Notes: a model not told the origin generated them from the sequence alone. 64,000 bases of DNA from JANSWP01 sp041941305 (GCA_041941305.1 JBGTQJ010000037.1:24488-88487); one strand, 5' to 3'. Shown: positions 51,701 to 60,396, counted from the stretch's first letter. Program-made: numbers and translations.

Positions 51701-52412
51701 CCAGATTGGTTTTTTCTACCGAATTGGTCCATACACAACGGATGAATTCAATATATCCTCCAGGTGTGACATTGTAGTTTCCATTGTGCTTGATTTGGCT
51801 GCATTCATTAAAAGTGCAATCCACAAAGCTGTATTGATCTCCGTTTGGATTGAGGGTAAACTGAATGCCCCACCAATCTGGATCGCCCCCAAGTTTTTCA
51901 AAGTCACAAAAAGTAGCGACCACACGTCCTCCGCCTTGTATACCATTATCTGTAATTCGGGTATGCCCTGTACCAATCGCTTTGACAGCACAATGCTGGG
52001 CAGCTGTACCATTAATTTGCAAATGCGCTCCTGTATTACCTGGTGTCATTTGAATTTCCGAAGGACTTCCAGTATCCATTTCCAATTCAGCCCCTGCTGC
52101 CATAATAATATTTCCTGAAGCAAAAATGCTCCCCCTGCAGGTCAAAATGATATTCTGGTTGACGCTCAAAGTACCAGAATTATTAATCGAAATTGCAGAA
52201 CCGCTGCCTGTTCCAATAATCTGATTGACTGTAATGGTGACATCATGTGAAATGGTCACATCGTCACCATCTCCTGGGATTCCAGCTCCACCCCATGTAG
52301 CTGCAACATTCCAGTTGCCATTTTGCGTGCTTGAAAAGGAAGCCGCAAAGCTGTTGAAGGTCCAGCCCAGGCAAAATATGCACAGGGCGAACCAAATGAT
52401 TCTCGTTTTCAT
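45738..52412 (-). CDS. Giant modular T9SS-exported protein with glycosidase-like core
   Basis: 2224 residues with a signal peptide (MKTRIIWFALCIFCLGWTFNSFAA). Parts in order: parallel beta-helix (about 40-570; repeated 'IEDCVF', 'HIDGCLFWF', 'FKRNTLF' turns); Ig-like Big domain (about 604-690; PPTVNITYPNDGDVFTVPVNITITA); CBM-like beta-sandwich (about 695-870); TIM-barrel glycoside-hydrolase-like domain (about 895-1220; FFPIGFGAGWTG, LLAWSPVDEPDHSYIPEF, IYALEIGW, FQGYDVYPEFGD); six SprB repeats (about 1280-1715); two near-identical MAM-like domains (about 1724-1870 and 1954-2110) with an InlB-type repeat between them; and a type A sorting domain (LFPNPASDQLTISYESPNSE ... IAKKFVVVK). In LLAWSPVDEPDHSY a D-E pair could be catalytic. 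It is likely a cell-surface polysaccharide-binding and perhaps degrading protein. Confidence 0.88.
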   Translation of the reverse strand: MKTRIIWFALCIFCLGWTFNSFAASFSSTQNGNWNVAATWGGAGIPGDGDDVTISHDVTITVNQIIGTGSGSAISINNSGTLSVNQNIILTCRGSIFASGNIIMAAGAELEMDTGSPSEIQMTPGNTGAHLQINGTAAQHCAVKAIGTGHTRITDNGIQGGGRVVATFCDFEKLGGDPDWWGIQFTLNPNGDQYSFVDCTFNECSQIKHNGNYNVTPGGYIEFIRCVWTNSVEKTNLGQWEEWNIFETWSEYGVTAKLIHCDFDLRVALHMPKDYEIEDCVFRDGIHKYTGFWWGGIFKSFKRNLIRWDGNGYVGFEHGTTIEDCVFIMDDPGGWNPHFGHIGDGTGATHIDGCLFWFTGTAANSEGDGFFIAGAETGTRADNTVTFEKNIFLPNGNGPNGNNNTSCTGFTILFESYNKQVVFKRNTLFTGSGTGGLSLGEGNPSTAGDVNYVKSNLFVGGSNGNGMKINNYGLSQTDVFLADSVNYNGGFQLQDGNMFGNGSGKGYDDFTFSGSNVVGPNDLDDTDPQFFDDTRTPATWAGDLTTAMNQLSPGGGSVMQDLLTYIRDGFRPQNSAFQGAGDPNDGSPDIGAVDITTVANIPPTVNITYPNDGDVFTVPVNITITANASDSDGSVTLVEFFEGANKLGEDSSAPYSFTWNSVPGGSYSLTAVATDNDGDKTTSSAVNIIVNDPSATLLVNDFGDDDDFNTNSQIYFERFGWETNYNIPGDDADFINQETVDSFWVFTDAPNYSDLIKARTIVMTTNAEFFTTAIGTGSTVHLGIRYKDNVPTYAGGAPVYAHNGSYWVEIGTLGGAFDHQWKVEVIAVSPSDLGVSNGLYRFRIGEGLWSLGLKNFMSIDRIELATTAAQLTVEPPTPGYNPAAGDGNFPGMDKDSPWLDESGNPFFPIGFGAGWTGMSPALFQQVADGGFNTLVFYNWMDIGDPYAAGDVWDVLPSPGHFGFTEFLDECEAKGLKAIGVFQNDIKHTVVADYFGSEKACLDYIKSSIEKNKDHPALLAWSPVDEPDHSYIPEFYAPLEWVMSVKNTIRDADPDHPIYALEIGWRQGAFGHYRDIADFQGYDVYPEFGDNIEMIGIRADQLVDETLGEKPFIAYLKAYDRTAAQAYMSMAEAYLALIHGANGIFYWDLGHADPIWSTLTQIADEIDSLNHVLLPPATFLDVNGSNGLCSDNSSQIENAYKEGSDGKKYILSSNLENFSDNNVQFTVSGLQAGTVITVLFENRTITAQAGYFEDDFGAYERHVYDLGNLSPGLSLTTSSTPVSCPGGSDGSATVTATGGTTPYTYLWSNGGTTATISSLSVGTYTVTVTDNDGITATASETVTEPAAIVITTTTTPASCGANNGSASANASGGTSPYNYLWSTGATTQSIFNLAPGTYTVSVTDSNNCTQSEIAVVTALGGFTVTTSGVNVSCFGGMDGEATAFPSGGSGNYSFEWSNFEYSQTITNLSAGTYSVTVTDDDTGCTAIASQVITEPAEMIVTTTTSPASCGINNGSASASVTGGNSPYTYAWSNGGNTQTISSLSAGTYTVTVTDSNSCTETENAVVSAINGISASTSGINISCFGAMDGEATAFGSGGSGNYSFEWSNAEFTQTISNLGTGTYDVTVTDDDTGCTATAAQVIIEPAALSLTIVGMDAQNGNDGSADLTVMGGTSPYSYLWSNGETTEDIDGLAPGTYTVTVTDANACTETESVVIGGGGGCNWTVLNSEDFEAGWGIWNDGGSDCRRSINDAAYAYSGSYCIRLRDNDPNSSYMTTNTQDLSSYNDIKVEFTYITRSFDNANEDFFLEISSDGGNSFTQIEEWNLNDEFVNDVREFENITIAGPFTTTTQLRFRCDASGNSDWVYFDDVIISGCSSGIPQYTLTTTVAGQGSIDPSGGTYNAGTQVTLTATPDTGWQFDNWSGDASGSSNPVTITMDANKTVTANFSPTGGGCSYYDIDDEGFETGWGIWNDGGSDCRRNINDAAYASSGSYCIRLRDNDPNSSFMTTNNLDLATYDELTIDFGYYVRSFDNADEDFWLQISTDGGVNFTTVEEWNLGDEFNNDEFKTGMAVITGPFTVNTQLRFRCDASGNSDWVYIDDVVIIGCSSNSQIVIKDQKSLVKFQRAEIVGERAAEVETMENEESLEMNLFPNPASDQLTISYESPNSEIVEIVLSDFSGRIIRQYQKSGGSNQIVVDLRNVQDGYYLVQMMTGGERIAKKFVVVK

Positions 52413-52436
52413 AAAGCAAAGTTTTGGTAATGAAAG

Positions 52437-52517
52437 GATGAAGAATGAGGAAGGAAGAATGAAAATGAAAATGAAAATGAAAATTCCTTCATTCCTTCAT
52501 TCTTTCATTCCTTCATT
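52437..52517. repeat. Hexamer/octamer array with imperfect hairpin
   Basis: GAAAATGAAAATGAAAAT-type words (about 52459-52483) are followed by CCTTCATT words (52484-52517), which pair imperfectly with GAATGAGGAAGGAAG on the left. It lies just upstream of the giant gene. The rest of the gap to 52667 holds no gene. Confidence 0.75.
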
Positions 52518-52667
52518 AAAAAACCCACGCTCCTGCTGGATGAACAGATACTTACACTTTTCATCCGGGTAGGAATAAACAAAGTCTGAACCCATGGCAG
52601 GAGGTGGGGAACATTTGGTTTGTTGATCTAATAATTTACAAAGCTTAAACTCACCAGTACAAATCAA

Positions 52668-54194
52668 TTATTTAATCTGAATCATGTGTTTCGTATCATT
52701 TACTACGCCATCCAAAACCAAAGAATAGAAATAAGAGCCAGCTTTTAGGTGATCCGCTTTGAACACAAAGCTGCCTGCTCCTTTTTCATAGATTTCTTTT
52801 TGAAAAACCAATCCGCCTTCTGCATTAAAAATGAGGACTTCAGCTGCATTGGTTTCTATAGGTATTTGATACGAAATAGAAGTGTTATTTCTGAAAGGAT
52901 TTGGTTGATTTTGTGCAAGCTGAGCTGATTCAGCTAGAATAGTAACTGCATTCTCAGGTACTGAATTTGCCCCATCAAAACCTTTTGATTTTAGCAATGC
53001 CTCCTCCAGCTTTTTCAAACGAGCATCGAGTTCTGCAATTTCCTTTTGGTAATCTTCGATCATCTCTTGTTGCTCTTTGACTGTGTTGACGAGGGGGACG
53101 ACGAAGTTACCGTAGCGGATACCATAATGATCATTTTTACTTTCAGGAGCACAAAGTCCGCTAAATTCAACTTTCAGGTCTTTCAACACCTCCTCTACTT
53201 CCTGTGCGATAAAACCGGTATATAGAATACCCTGATGTCCTTTCTTCATATTGTAGGTGACTGGGCGAAGTTTTTTGATGAATTCCAATCCCAAATTGCT
53301 GTCTTTAATATTCTTTTTAAAAGATTTATCGGAGCCACTTGTCCATCCTACTTGGCCTCCTATCCGTTCCACGCTTTCGTTCCCTATTCGAACGCGATTG
53401 CTTAATAATACTTTAGCATGTGCGCCAATGGCAGTCGCATTTTCCAGATTTGGCTCATCAACGTCTGCAAAATAACCAATTCCAGTATTTTGATTCCCGC
53501 TAATATTTGTTCTCAGCGATAAATATCCAACTGATGAATTTCGGTTACCTGAATCGTTGCCTCTTAAAGCATTTACCCCGATTGCAGTATTGAATTCGCC
53601 CTCTGTATTCTCGTACATTGAACGGAATCCCATAGACGTATTATTCGTACCTGATTCATTGGAGTATAGTGCTTCCATCCCAGTAGCCGTATTATTTTCA
53701 CCTGAGATATTGTCATGAAGTGTCCAGGTACCAAGAGCAGTATTATTATCGCCTCCTCCATAATCTCCCCCGCGATTGTTGAAAAGTGAATAGAAACCAA
53801 GGGCGGTGTTATTAGCACCATGTTCATTCAAATTCATGGCACTATATCCAACAGCTGTATTGTTCATACCAGCCCTGTTTTGGGTTAGTGCAGAAGCTCC
53901 TACCGCAACATTTCTACCTCCTTCGGTATTATGATATAGACTTTCCATGCCTATAGCTGTATTTTCACTTCCTGTGGTTGTAAAATGAAGACTGCTGTGT
54001 CCTAATGCCGTATTTCGTTCTCCTGTAGTCAAATTAATACTGGATTGTCTACCAAAAGCAGAATTAGCACCCCCTGTTAATGTTATATTTCCAGCAGCAC
54101 CTTCCGGTTCGAAAGTATTGCCTTGTGAAAAACCATAACTCGAAATAGTCAGTACGATTAAAATTAATATTGAAATTGATTGTAAATTTTTCAT
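52668..54194 (-). CDS. Surface protein: YadA-head-like repeats, S74 chaperone, T9SS tail
   Basis: 508 residues, signal at the N-terminus (ILILIVLTISSYGFSQ). About 40-280: repeats of 14-24 residues (T-G-x-x-N-T-A-x-G-x-x-A-L-x-x-N), the left-handed beta-roll seen in YadA-type trimeric heads. About 285-390: peptidase S74 / intramolecular chaperone domain (SDKSFKKNIKDSNLGLEFIKKLRPVTYNMKKGHQGILYTGFIAQEVEEVL ... YGNFVVPLVNTVKEQQEMI) as in phage tail fibres. A coiled coil follows (LDARLKKLEEALL), then a T9SS type A sorting domain (LAQNQPNPFRNNTSISYQIP ... KHMIQIK). S74 domains cut themselves off after trimer folding. It is a paralogue of the next gene. Confidence 0.9.
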   Translation of the reverse strand: MKNLQSISILILIVLTISSYGFSQGNTFEPEGAAGNITLTGGANSAFGRQSSINLTTGERNTALGHSSLHFTTTGSENTAIGMESLYHNTEGGRNVAVGASALTQNRAGMNNTAVGYSAMNLNEHGANNTALGFYSLFNNRGGDYGGGDNNTALGTWTLHDNISGENNTATGMEALYSNESGTNNTSMGFRSMYENTEGEFNTAIGVNALRGNDSGNRNSSVGYLSLRTNISGNQNTGIGYFADVDEPNLENATAIGAHAKVLLSNRVRIGNESVERIGGQVGWTSGSDKSFKKNIKDSNLGLEFIKKLRPVTYNMKKGHQGILYTGFIAQEVEEVLKDLKVEFSGLCAPESKNDHYGIRYGNFVVPLVNTVKEQQEMIEDYQKEIAELDARLKKLEEALLKSKGFDGANSVPENAVTILAESAQLAQNQPNPFRNNTSISYQIPIETNAAEVLIFNAEGGLVFQKEIYEKGAGSFVFKADHLKAGSYFYSLVLDGVVNDTKHMIQIK

Positions 54195-54385
54195 GATAGT
54201 AAATTTTAAAGGGGTTTAATTATAAAGCTTGAATACTTGATTGCCACTTTACAACTAGCATATTCCTCAAGCAATGAAAAATCAATTGCTATGATTTCTC
54301 ATTTTTTAATACCCCAAATTTTAATGAATGGATTTTTTAAAATTCTGGTTGTTATCTCCAGCTACCCTTCAACAGATTGCTCTGT

Positions 54386-55579
54386 CTACTTGGCAATTAA
54401 GCTTTCCAATTTTTTTATTCGTTCATCCAGGTCTGCAAGCGGTTTGGCGTCTGCTTCCAACACTGCTTGTTGTTCCTGGAATGCTTTGACCAAAGGAACC
54501 ACAAAGCTGGCATATCGCAAACCATAAAAACCTTTTTCATTTCCAGGCTTACAAAGTCCGCTGAATTCTTCTTTTAATTCTTCAAGGGCATCCTCTACTT
54601 CCTGAGCGATAAAACCAGTATACAAGATACCTTCATGTCCTTTTTTCATATTGTAGGATACTGGACGTAGTTTTAAAATGAAATCCAACCCCAGATTACT
54701 GTTCTTAATATTCTTTTTGAAGGTTTTATCCGAAGCACTCCTCCAAGGGCTTTGTCCATCAATCCTTCTCACAAATTCATTTCCGATCCTCACATAATTG
54801 CTTTGGCTAACTTTTGCATTATAACCAATCGCGGTTGCGTTATTTATATTAGCTCCGGTTACATCAGCAAGATGTCCTACTGTTGTATTGTAGTCTCCAT
54901 ATATGTTGGTAATCAATGAGGAATCACCCAAAGCGGTATTTCCACGACCTATGGTGTTTTCTGATAAAGATGCAGACCCTACAGCTGTATTCCATGAAGC
55001 TGTAGTATTATGTCTTAGTGCAGAATATCCATAGGCGGTATTACCTCCTCCAGTAGTATTGAACAAAAGTGCTTCTGCTCCAAGGGCTGCATTGTGGGTA
55101 CCGCTAATATTTTCACGCAGGGCCCAATAACCAATAGCAGTATTTTTGTCTCCACTATGGTTGTGCAATAAGGATTCATAACCCAAAGCTGAATTTCTCG
55201 AACCAGATTCATTCCAAAACATAGATGAAAATCCTAGAGCTGCATTGTATTGCCCTTCTCCATTATTCCAAAGCGTAAAGGTACCGATAGCAATATTGTT
55301 GCCTACAGATTCATCATCATACATGGCTTGTGTCCCTATCGCCACATTAAATTTGCCCGATTTGCTTCTATAGAGACTTTGGAATCCAGCTGCTGAATTG
55401 GAAAGACCATTCTCCAAATTGAAGCAAGATTCTATACCAAACCCTGCATTAAACACACCAGAAGGAGTAATCGAAGCACCTGCGTCCTCACCCATAAATG
55501 CATTTGCCTGAGCAAAACCATATTTTGAAAATGCTACTATTAGAAAACCAATTATCAAAAGAATTAGAAAATTTTTCAT
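54386..55579 (-). CDS. Paralogous surface protein with beta-roll and S74 domain, no T9SS tail
   Basis: 397 residues with a signal peptide (ILLIIGFLIVAFSKYGFAQ). It repeats the layout of the neighbour at 52668-54194: beta-roll heads (NTAIGYWALRENISGTHNAALG and similar, about 30-265), then an S74 chaperone domain (SDKTFKKNIKNSNLGLDFILKLRPVSYNMKKGHEGILYTGFIAQEVEDAL ... LRYASFVVPLVKAFQEQQAVL) and a short coiled coil (LDERIKKLESLIAK). It ends there, without the sorting domain found in the paralogue. Either it is exported another way, forms mixed trimers with the paralogue, or has lost its tail. No remnant of a tail is visible in the 191-bp gap behind it. Confidence 0.88.
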   Translation of the reverse strand: MKNFLILLIIGFLIVAFSKYGFAQANAFMGEDAGASITPSGVFNAGFGIESCFNLENGLSNSAAGFQSLYRSKSGKFNVAIGTQAMYDDESVGNNIAIGTFTLWNNGEGQYNAALGFSSMFWNESGSRNSALGYESLLHNHSGDKNTAIGYWALRENISGTHNAALGAEALLFNTTGGGNTAYGYSALRHNTTASWNTAVGSASLSENTIGRGNTALGDSSLITNIYGDYNTTVGHLADVTGANINNATAIGYNAKVSQSNYVRIGNEFVRRIDGQSPWRSASDKTFKKNIKNSNLGLDFILKLRPVSYNMKKGHEGILYTGFIAQEVEDALEELKEEFSGLCKPGNEKGFYGLRYASFVVPLVKAFQEQQAVLEADAKPLADLDERIKKLESLIAK

Positions 55580-55686
55580 GATTTCAAGTTTTGTAAAGAT
55601 TTTGAAAAGAAATGGATGCCTATCCTATTGCCAGTTGCAATAGAGCAAACAGTTACCTCTATTAACAAAATCTAAGGTGTTTTTGA

Positions 55687-55712
55687 ATGGGTAGAGAGCG
55701 CCGTGACCTTTA
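55687..55712. repeat. Half copy of the double-hairpin element
   Basis: On the minus strand TAAAGGTCACGG and CGCTCTC follow from the stop codon of the gene at 55710, matching TAAAGGTAGCGCGGCTCTC at the stop of the giant gene (45740 downwards). Only one side of the palindrome remains. Confidence 0.5.
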
Positions 55713-58607
55713 TTCCATCTTCACAAATTTTTGTGAGATGAAGCCTTTGTCGGTCTCTAGAATCATTACAAAAGTCCCCTTTGGCAAATCGCGAACCGGT
55801 ACTTGCAATGCCGCCCTTCCAGGATGTACATTTTGTAAAAATCGAACTGCTTTCACTTCCTGTCCCAGCATGTTGTAGATGAATATTTTGGGTCGAAATG
55901 TCTTTGTTATATCTACTTCGACATTCAAATAATTACTCGCAGGATTGGGAAACAGGTTGATTGATGAAATGAAATTGTTGTAGGGTATTTCTTTGGTGGA
56001 AATAAGTTTACAAAATTCATTTTCACCGATGACATGAAATGTTTCATTGGTAATAACTGGCTCATTGAAATCGAAATAAATAGCAGCGCTGTTGAAGATT
56101 TCAGTGCCAAAGGGATTATCAGGGATTTGTTGAATCTTAAATCTTACAAAGCCATGAGAAGCTCGCTCGTCTACATTACTGTCAGGCAATTCAATATTGT
56201 CAAAAACGAACTTCAAAATGTTTTCTTCTACAATTTCAAAACGGTAATCATGGCTAGCCGTACCTAGTTGAATATTTTCTACATCCAAAAATTCAGAAAT
56301 TGTATCTCTAATAACTACTCTAAAGGCAGTATCTGTGCCTGTATTTTGAAATCGAATCAGGTATTCCAACTCCTCATTTGGACATAGCAGGTGATCTTCC
56401 TTAAACCCAACTGGAAAAGCTTGCTTGTCATTTGGATCCCAGGAACCGATATTTTCTCTACAGTCTATAGATTGAAAAGGACTACCATCCGAATCGGGAT
56501 ATTGATTGACCAAGCCAATGGAAAAGGTACCTGTTCCATTTGTACCACAACCCTCGATGGCGGTAGCGACTGAGGTACTGGTTGGATGAAATTGAGGTTG
56601 CTCTGTTTCCAGTCGATAGGTATTGCCATTGGCAGGTTCTTTAATAATAGTATCGCCCAAAGAGACCAATTCATAGGATCCCGTCCTCGCCAAAACATGA
56701 TCTTCGATAACAATGAAAGGCAAAGCCTGATCCATATCGTCTCCTATATTGTGTATTCTAAACTCTACAGAATCTCCTTCACAATTAGCTTCAACCTCAA
56801 TACTTGAGCCATCCCATTGGACATTTGGCGGCAAACAAATGGTATCTGGGAAGATATTCACTTCTACACAATGGGTTTGTCCCAAGGTATCTGTGCTGCA
56901 ATCATGAGTGGTATGTATTTGAAATGCTCCGCAATCCCCAATATCTACATTTCCAATATCAAAAGAATACGTATTTGGAGCAATAAGCGTTTCTATTAAA
57001 CCTGCTGAATCAAAAGTGAGCCAGGGATCCAAAATGACTTCAACAGAGGCATTTTCCGCCAACTCAGTGCCGACATTGCACCATGAAACAGTATAGGTAT
57101 TGGGGTAACATCTTCTTAAAAAAGGTGTGCCGATATCCACTTCCAAAACAGAGCAGGTGAAGGCTGCCTGGACCGGCATTTCAAAATGACCGGCTCCGTA
57201 CAAAGTATCTGATTCGTAGGTGAAGCTGGAAAAACATGCGGTCCAATTGGCATTGGGAATGATTAATTCAATATTATAAGTTCCAGTATCAACCTGAATG
57301 GAAAAGTTCCCTTCAAAATCTGTATTGGTATAAAAAGTCTTATCATTTTCAATCTTTATGAGCCAGTGTTCTAAACCAATTTCTCCGGCATCTAACAAAC
57401 AATCATCATCTTCATCATAAAAGACTTGCCCAGAAATGACATTGCTAAAAGCCTCTCCCTGAGCATTTGTTTTTATCAAATATACGTCATCACCTCCTGC
57501 TCCAAAACTTCTGGTTATTCCTGAAATGATAAAACCACCGTCATCGGTTTGTTCTACATCTGTTCCTGACTCAAACTCCGAGCCTCCGAAAGTTTGTTCC
57601 CATTCCAGATTGCCATCCTTATCTGTTTTTACCAGATATACACTAGTGTTTCCAGAAAGGCTATCTGTCAGCATTCCGGTAATGATAAAACCACCGTCCA
57701 AAGTATTCTCAATGGCTTTCCCACAATCTTCCCCTGAGCCGCCATAGCAGGTATCCCAAAGAATGTTTGCATCCAAATCTATCTTCATAATGCTCAACTG
57801 AGCAAATGGTCCAGATGGGTATGTATGTCCAGTCATAACCAGATTTCCGTCGGGATCCTCCACGACATCATCAAAGTAAAAGCCTTCGAAGATTATAGTA
57901 TCACCAATCACATCCCCATTTTCATCTATTTGCAACCACATGGTATTTGCGGAGTTTCTGGAACCAAATAAGTGAAAACCATTATTGGCAGTAGGAAGGA
58001 TTTTCTTTCCCCATTCCTCATCATTAGAATTACCATAATACCTTTCAATGTCAATTTCTCCCTCCGTTCCAGGTTTTGTTTTCAGGAAATAAAAATCTTG
58101 GTCGTTGCCGGCACCACTAAAACTTTCAGTATAACCCAATATTGAAAAGCTTCCATCATTGTTTTCGTAAATTGAAAAACCTTTTTCGTCTTCTCCTCCG
58201 CCATAGGTTTTTGTCCAAAGTGTATCTCCTTGTGTATTGGTTCTTATTAAATATACTTCTCGTTTTATCAATGAGGAGGTGTCGGCATGGTGTCCTAAAA
58301 GGGCAAAACCTCCATTTGACAAGTGGACCAAATCATGAATAAATTGAGCATCTTCCACGTTACCAAATGGATAAGTGGCAGATGAAACAACTGATCCATC
58401 AACATCAACAAACCATAAACCACCTGAAGATAAGTCGCTTCCAGAAAAGCCAGCAACCGCAAAGCTACCGTCTGGCAATTCCAATACGGATAGTCCCTGA
58501 TCATCCTGAAGTCCACCAATTGTTATTTCCCAACCCTGACTGATCGAAAATTGAGGCATTAAAAAAATGAAAAGAAAAAAGCTAGTTATTTGAAATGGGT
58601 TCTTCAT
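55710..58607 (-). CDS. T9SS-exported beta-propeller protein
   Basis: About 965 residues from the ATG at 58605-58607 (MKNPFQITSFFLFIFLMPQFSISQ, signal); a longer frame upstream is not signal-like. About 25-390: propeller-type repeats of roughly 50-60 residues (G-G-x-x-D-D-x-G-x-x-I-x-x-x-x-D-G-G-F-I-I-x-G, with W-x-x-x-Y-G-G at the ends), common in Bacteroidota surface proteins. About 400-470: SdrD-B-like Cna-type domain (GQVFYDEDDDCLLDAGEIG). About 480-860: beta-sandwich domains, including the DUF7619-like NTGTDTAFRVVIRDTISEFLDV. The end is a type A sorting domain (INLFPNPASNYLNVEVDI ... SQKFVKME). The function is presumably adhesion or surface display. Confidence 0.85.
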   Translation of the reverse strand: MKNPFQITSFFLFIFLMPQFSISQGWEITIGGLQDDQGLSVLELPDGSFAVAGFSGSDLSSGGLWFVDVDGSVVSSATYPFGNVEDAQFIHDLVHLSNGGFALLGHHADTSSLIKREVYLIRTNTQGDTLWTKTYGGGEDEKGFSIYENNDGSFSILGYTESFSGAGNDQDFYFLKTKPGTEGEIDIERYYGNSNDEEWGKKILPTANNGFHLFGSRNSANTMWLQIDENGDVIGDTIIFEGFYFDDVVEDPDGNLVMTGHTYPSGPFAQLSIMKIDLDANILWDTCYGGSGEDCGKAIENTLDGGFIITGMLTDSLSGNTSVYLVKTDKDGNLEWEQTFGGSEFESGTDVEQTDDGGFIISGITRSFGAGGDDVYLIKTNAQGEAFSNVISGQVFYDEDDDCLLDAGEIGLEHWLIKIENDKTFYTNTDFEGNFSIQVDTGTYNIELIIPNANWTACFSSFTYESDTLYGAGHFEMPVQAAFTCSVLEVDIGTPFLRRCYPNTYTVSWCNVGTELAENASVEVILDPWLTFDSAGLIETLIAPNTYSFDIGNVDIGDCGAFQIHTTHDCSTDTLGQTHCVEVNIFPDTICLPPNVQWDGSSIEVEANCEGDSVEFRIHNIGDDMDQALPFIVIEDHVLARTGSYELVSLGDTIIKEPANGNTYRLETEQPQFHPTSTSVATAIEGCGTNGTGTFSIGLVNQYPDSDGSPFQSIDCRENIGSWDPNDKQAFPVGFKEDHLLCPNEELEYLIRFQNTGTDTAFRVVIRDTISEFLDVENIQLGTASHDYRFEIVEENILKFVFDNIELPDSNVDERASHGFVRFKIQQIPDNPFGTEIFNSAAIYFDFNEPVITNETFHVIGENEFCKLISTKEIPYNNFISSINLFPNPASNYLNVEVDITKTFRPKIFIYNMLGQEVKAVRFLQNVHPGRAALQVPVRDLPKGTFVMILETDKGFISQKFVKME

Positions 58608-58823
58608 GACTTTGTTTATTTGATTGGAACAAAAGTGAGGAGCTTTATTTGATTTGAAAAGTACAGAAATATAGAATTGTACAAAAATTTCCAGACCTAT
58701 TCTAAGCATCTATAACATTTTTTATTAAAATTTGTACAATATTTAATCTATTCCTTTTGAATAAATTTAAAGAAAATAAGGTTCAATCAAGCGTTGAACC
58801 CATTTCAATTGTAAAAAGAGAAT

Positions 58824-60233
58824 ATGAAAAAAACCAAACTTTTTCAGTTATTGAATTCATTCTCAGCCTGGGAATTAAGAAATCTGAAGCAATTCCTATG
58901 CTCTCCTTTTTTCAATCAAAGAGAAGATGTAATTAAACTGTTGGAATTTTACATAAAATCTCAAAAAAATGATTTTCCAAATTTGAATAGGGAACTGGCT
59001 TTTGAATTTGTTTTTGGAAACATAAATTACCACGATCAACATTATAGATTATTGGTGAGTCGATTACTGAAATTAACAGAAGACTTTATGGCTTGTAGAG
59101 AAGCTTTGAAAGATGAAACCCAATGGAAAATAAACCTTGCAAAGGCATATCGCAAGATGAATATGGAACAGCCTTTTGAAAAGACGGTAAATCATATTCG
59201 AACTCAACTTGAAAAAGGTAGTTTTAGAAATACCAATTATCACCACAATCTTTATCGAACTGAATACGAGTATTATGATTTTATTAGCAGCCAAGTGCGG
59301 TCAGGTGAAACCAATTTGCAGGAAGTATCAAACACTTTTGACACTTTTTATATCGCAGGGAAATTGGAACAAGCTTGTTTAATGATTTCTCATCAAGCGG
59401 TTTTTAAAATCCAGTATGAATTTGGTTTGTTGAATGATGTACTGAATTTTGTGGAGAATAATGACGAAGTCCTCCGTGTGCCTGCAGTTGCCGTTTATTA
59501 TCATTGCTACAAAGCCATTACAGTTCCAGATAATGAAAGTCATTTCCAAAAGCTTCGGGTATTGATCCAAGAACATCAATCAAAATTTGCTCATCCGGAA
59601 GTTCATGGTATCTACTTATTGGCCATTAATTATTGCATCAAACGACTCAATAGAGGTGAAAAAAAATATTTTCGGGAAGGCTTTGAATTGTATCGATCAG
59701 GACTTGAAAGTGGAATTTTATTGGAAAATAACATGATTACTCAATTTACTTTCAATAATACGGTCGCCTTAGGCTTGTTTTTGAAGGAATACAACTGGAT
59801 AGAAAGATTCATTGAAAACTACCAAAACAAACTCAATCGAAAATACCGCAAAAACATTGTCAATTTTAATCTTGCCAAATTGTACTACGAACAAGGCAAC
59901 TACAAAAAATCAATGCGTTTATTGGTGCAATTTGATCCTGAAGATTATCTATTAAATCTTGCTGCCAGAACACTTCTACTAAAAATGTACTACGAGTTGG
60001 AAGAATTTGATTCCCTCGAGTCCCTTCTGGAAAGCATGCGTATGTACGTCCAGCGAAAGGAAGTTTTGAGTTATCACAAACAAAATTTTGAGAACATCAT
60101 TCGCTTCACAAAAAAAATGATGGAACTACCAGATTATGACAAAGCAGGCAGAGAAAAACTCAGAAAACAAATCTTAAACACTAAAATAAGGAGCGAACGA
60201 GAGTGGTTTTTAAAACAACTAGAATTAATTTAA
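58824..60233 (+). CDS. Helical-repeat protein of unknown function
   Basis: 469 residues, soluble, all-helical by eye, with TPR-like pairs (IVNFNLAKLYYEQGNYKKSMRLLVQFDPEDYLLNLAARTLLLKMYYELEEFDSLESLLESM). The N-terminus KLFQLLNSFSAWELRNLKQFLCSPFFNQREDVIKLLEFYI is a signature I associate with a conserved hypothetical of the Saprospiraceae and related families. No catalytic motif, signal or membrane segment is seen. It is a single gene, divergent from the propeller gene across 216 bp. I assign no function beyond protein-protein contact. Confidence 0.75.
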   Translation: MKKTKLFQLLNSFSAWELRNLKQFLCSPFFNQREDVIKLLEFYIKSQKNDFPNLNRELAFEFVFGNINYHDQHYRLLVSRLLKLTEDFMACREALKDETQWKINLAKAYRKMNMEQPFEKTVNHIRTQLEKGSFRNTNYHHNLYRTEYEYYDFISSQVRSGETNLQEVSNTFDTFYIAGKLEQACLMISHQAVFKIQYEFGLLNDVLNFVENNDEVLRVPAVAVYYHCYKAITVPDNESHFQKLRVLIQEHQSKFAHPEVHGIYLLAINYCIKRLNRGEKKYFREGFELYRSGLESGILLENNMITQFTFNNTVALGLFLKEYNWIERFIENYQNKLNRKYRKNIVNFNLAKLYYEQGNYKKSMRLLVQFDPEDYLLNLAARTLLLKMYYELEEFDSLESLLESMRMYVQRKEVLSYHKQNFENIIRFTKKMMELPDYDKAGREKLRKQILNTKIRSEREWFLKQLELI

Positions 60234-60396
60234 GCTTTTTATTCGGGCTGTGAAAAATAATTTTTTGAACCTGACTTCAACTTTTTCTCGAACAATAGCG
60301 CTGTTATTCATCTCCAAAAACTCTTCGTCAGAACCAAAAATTTGTTTTTCTCGCTTCCAAATCAGAAGTTTAAATCAATTCTTGGAAAAAAGCTGA

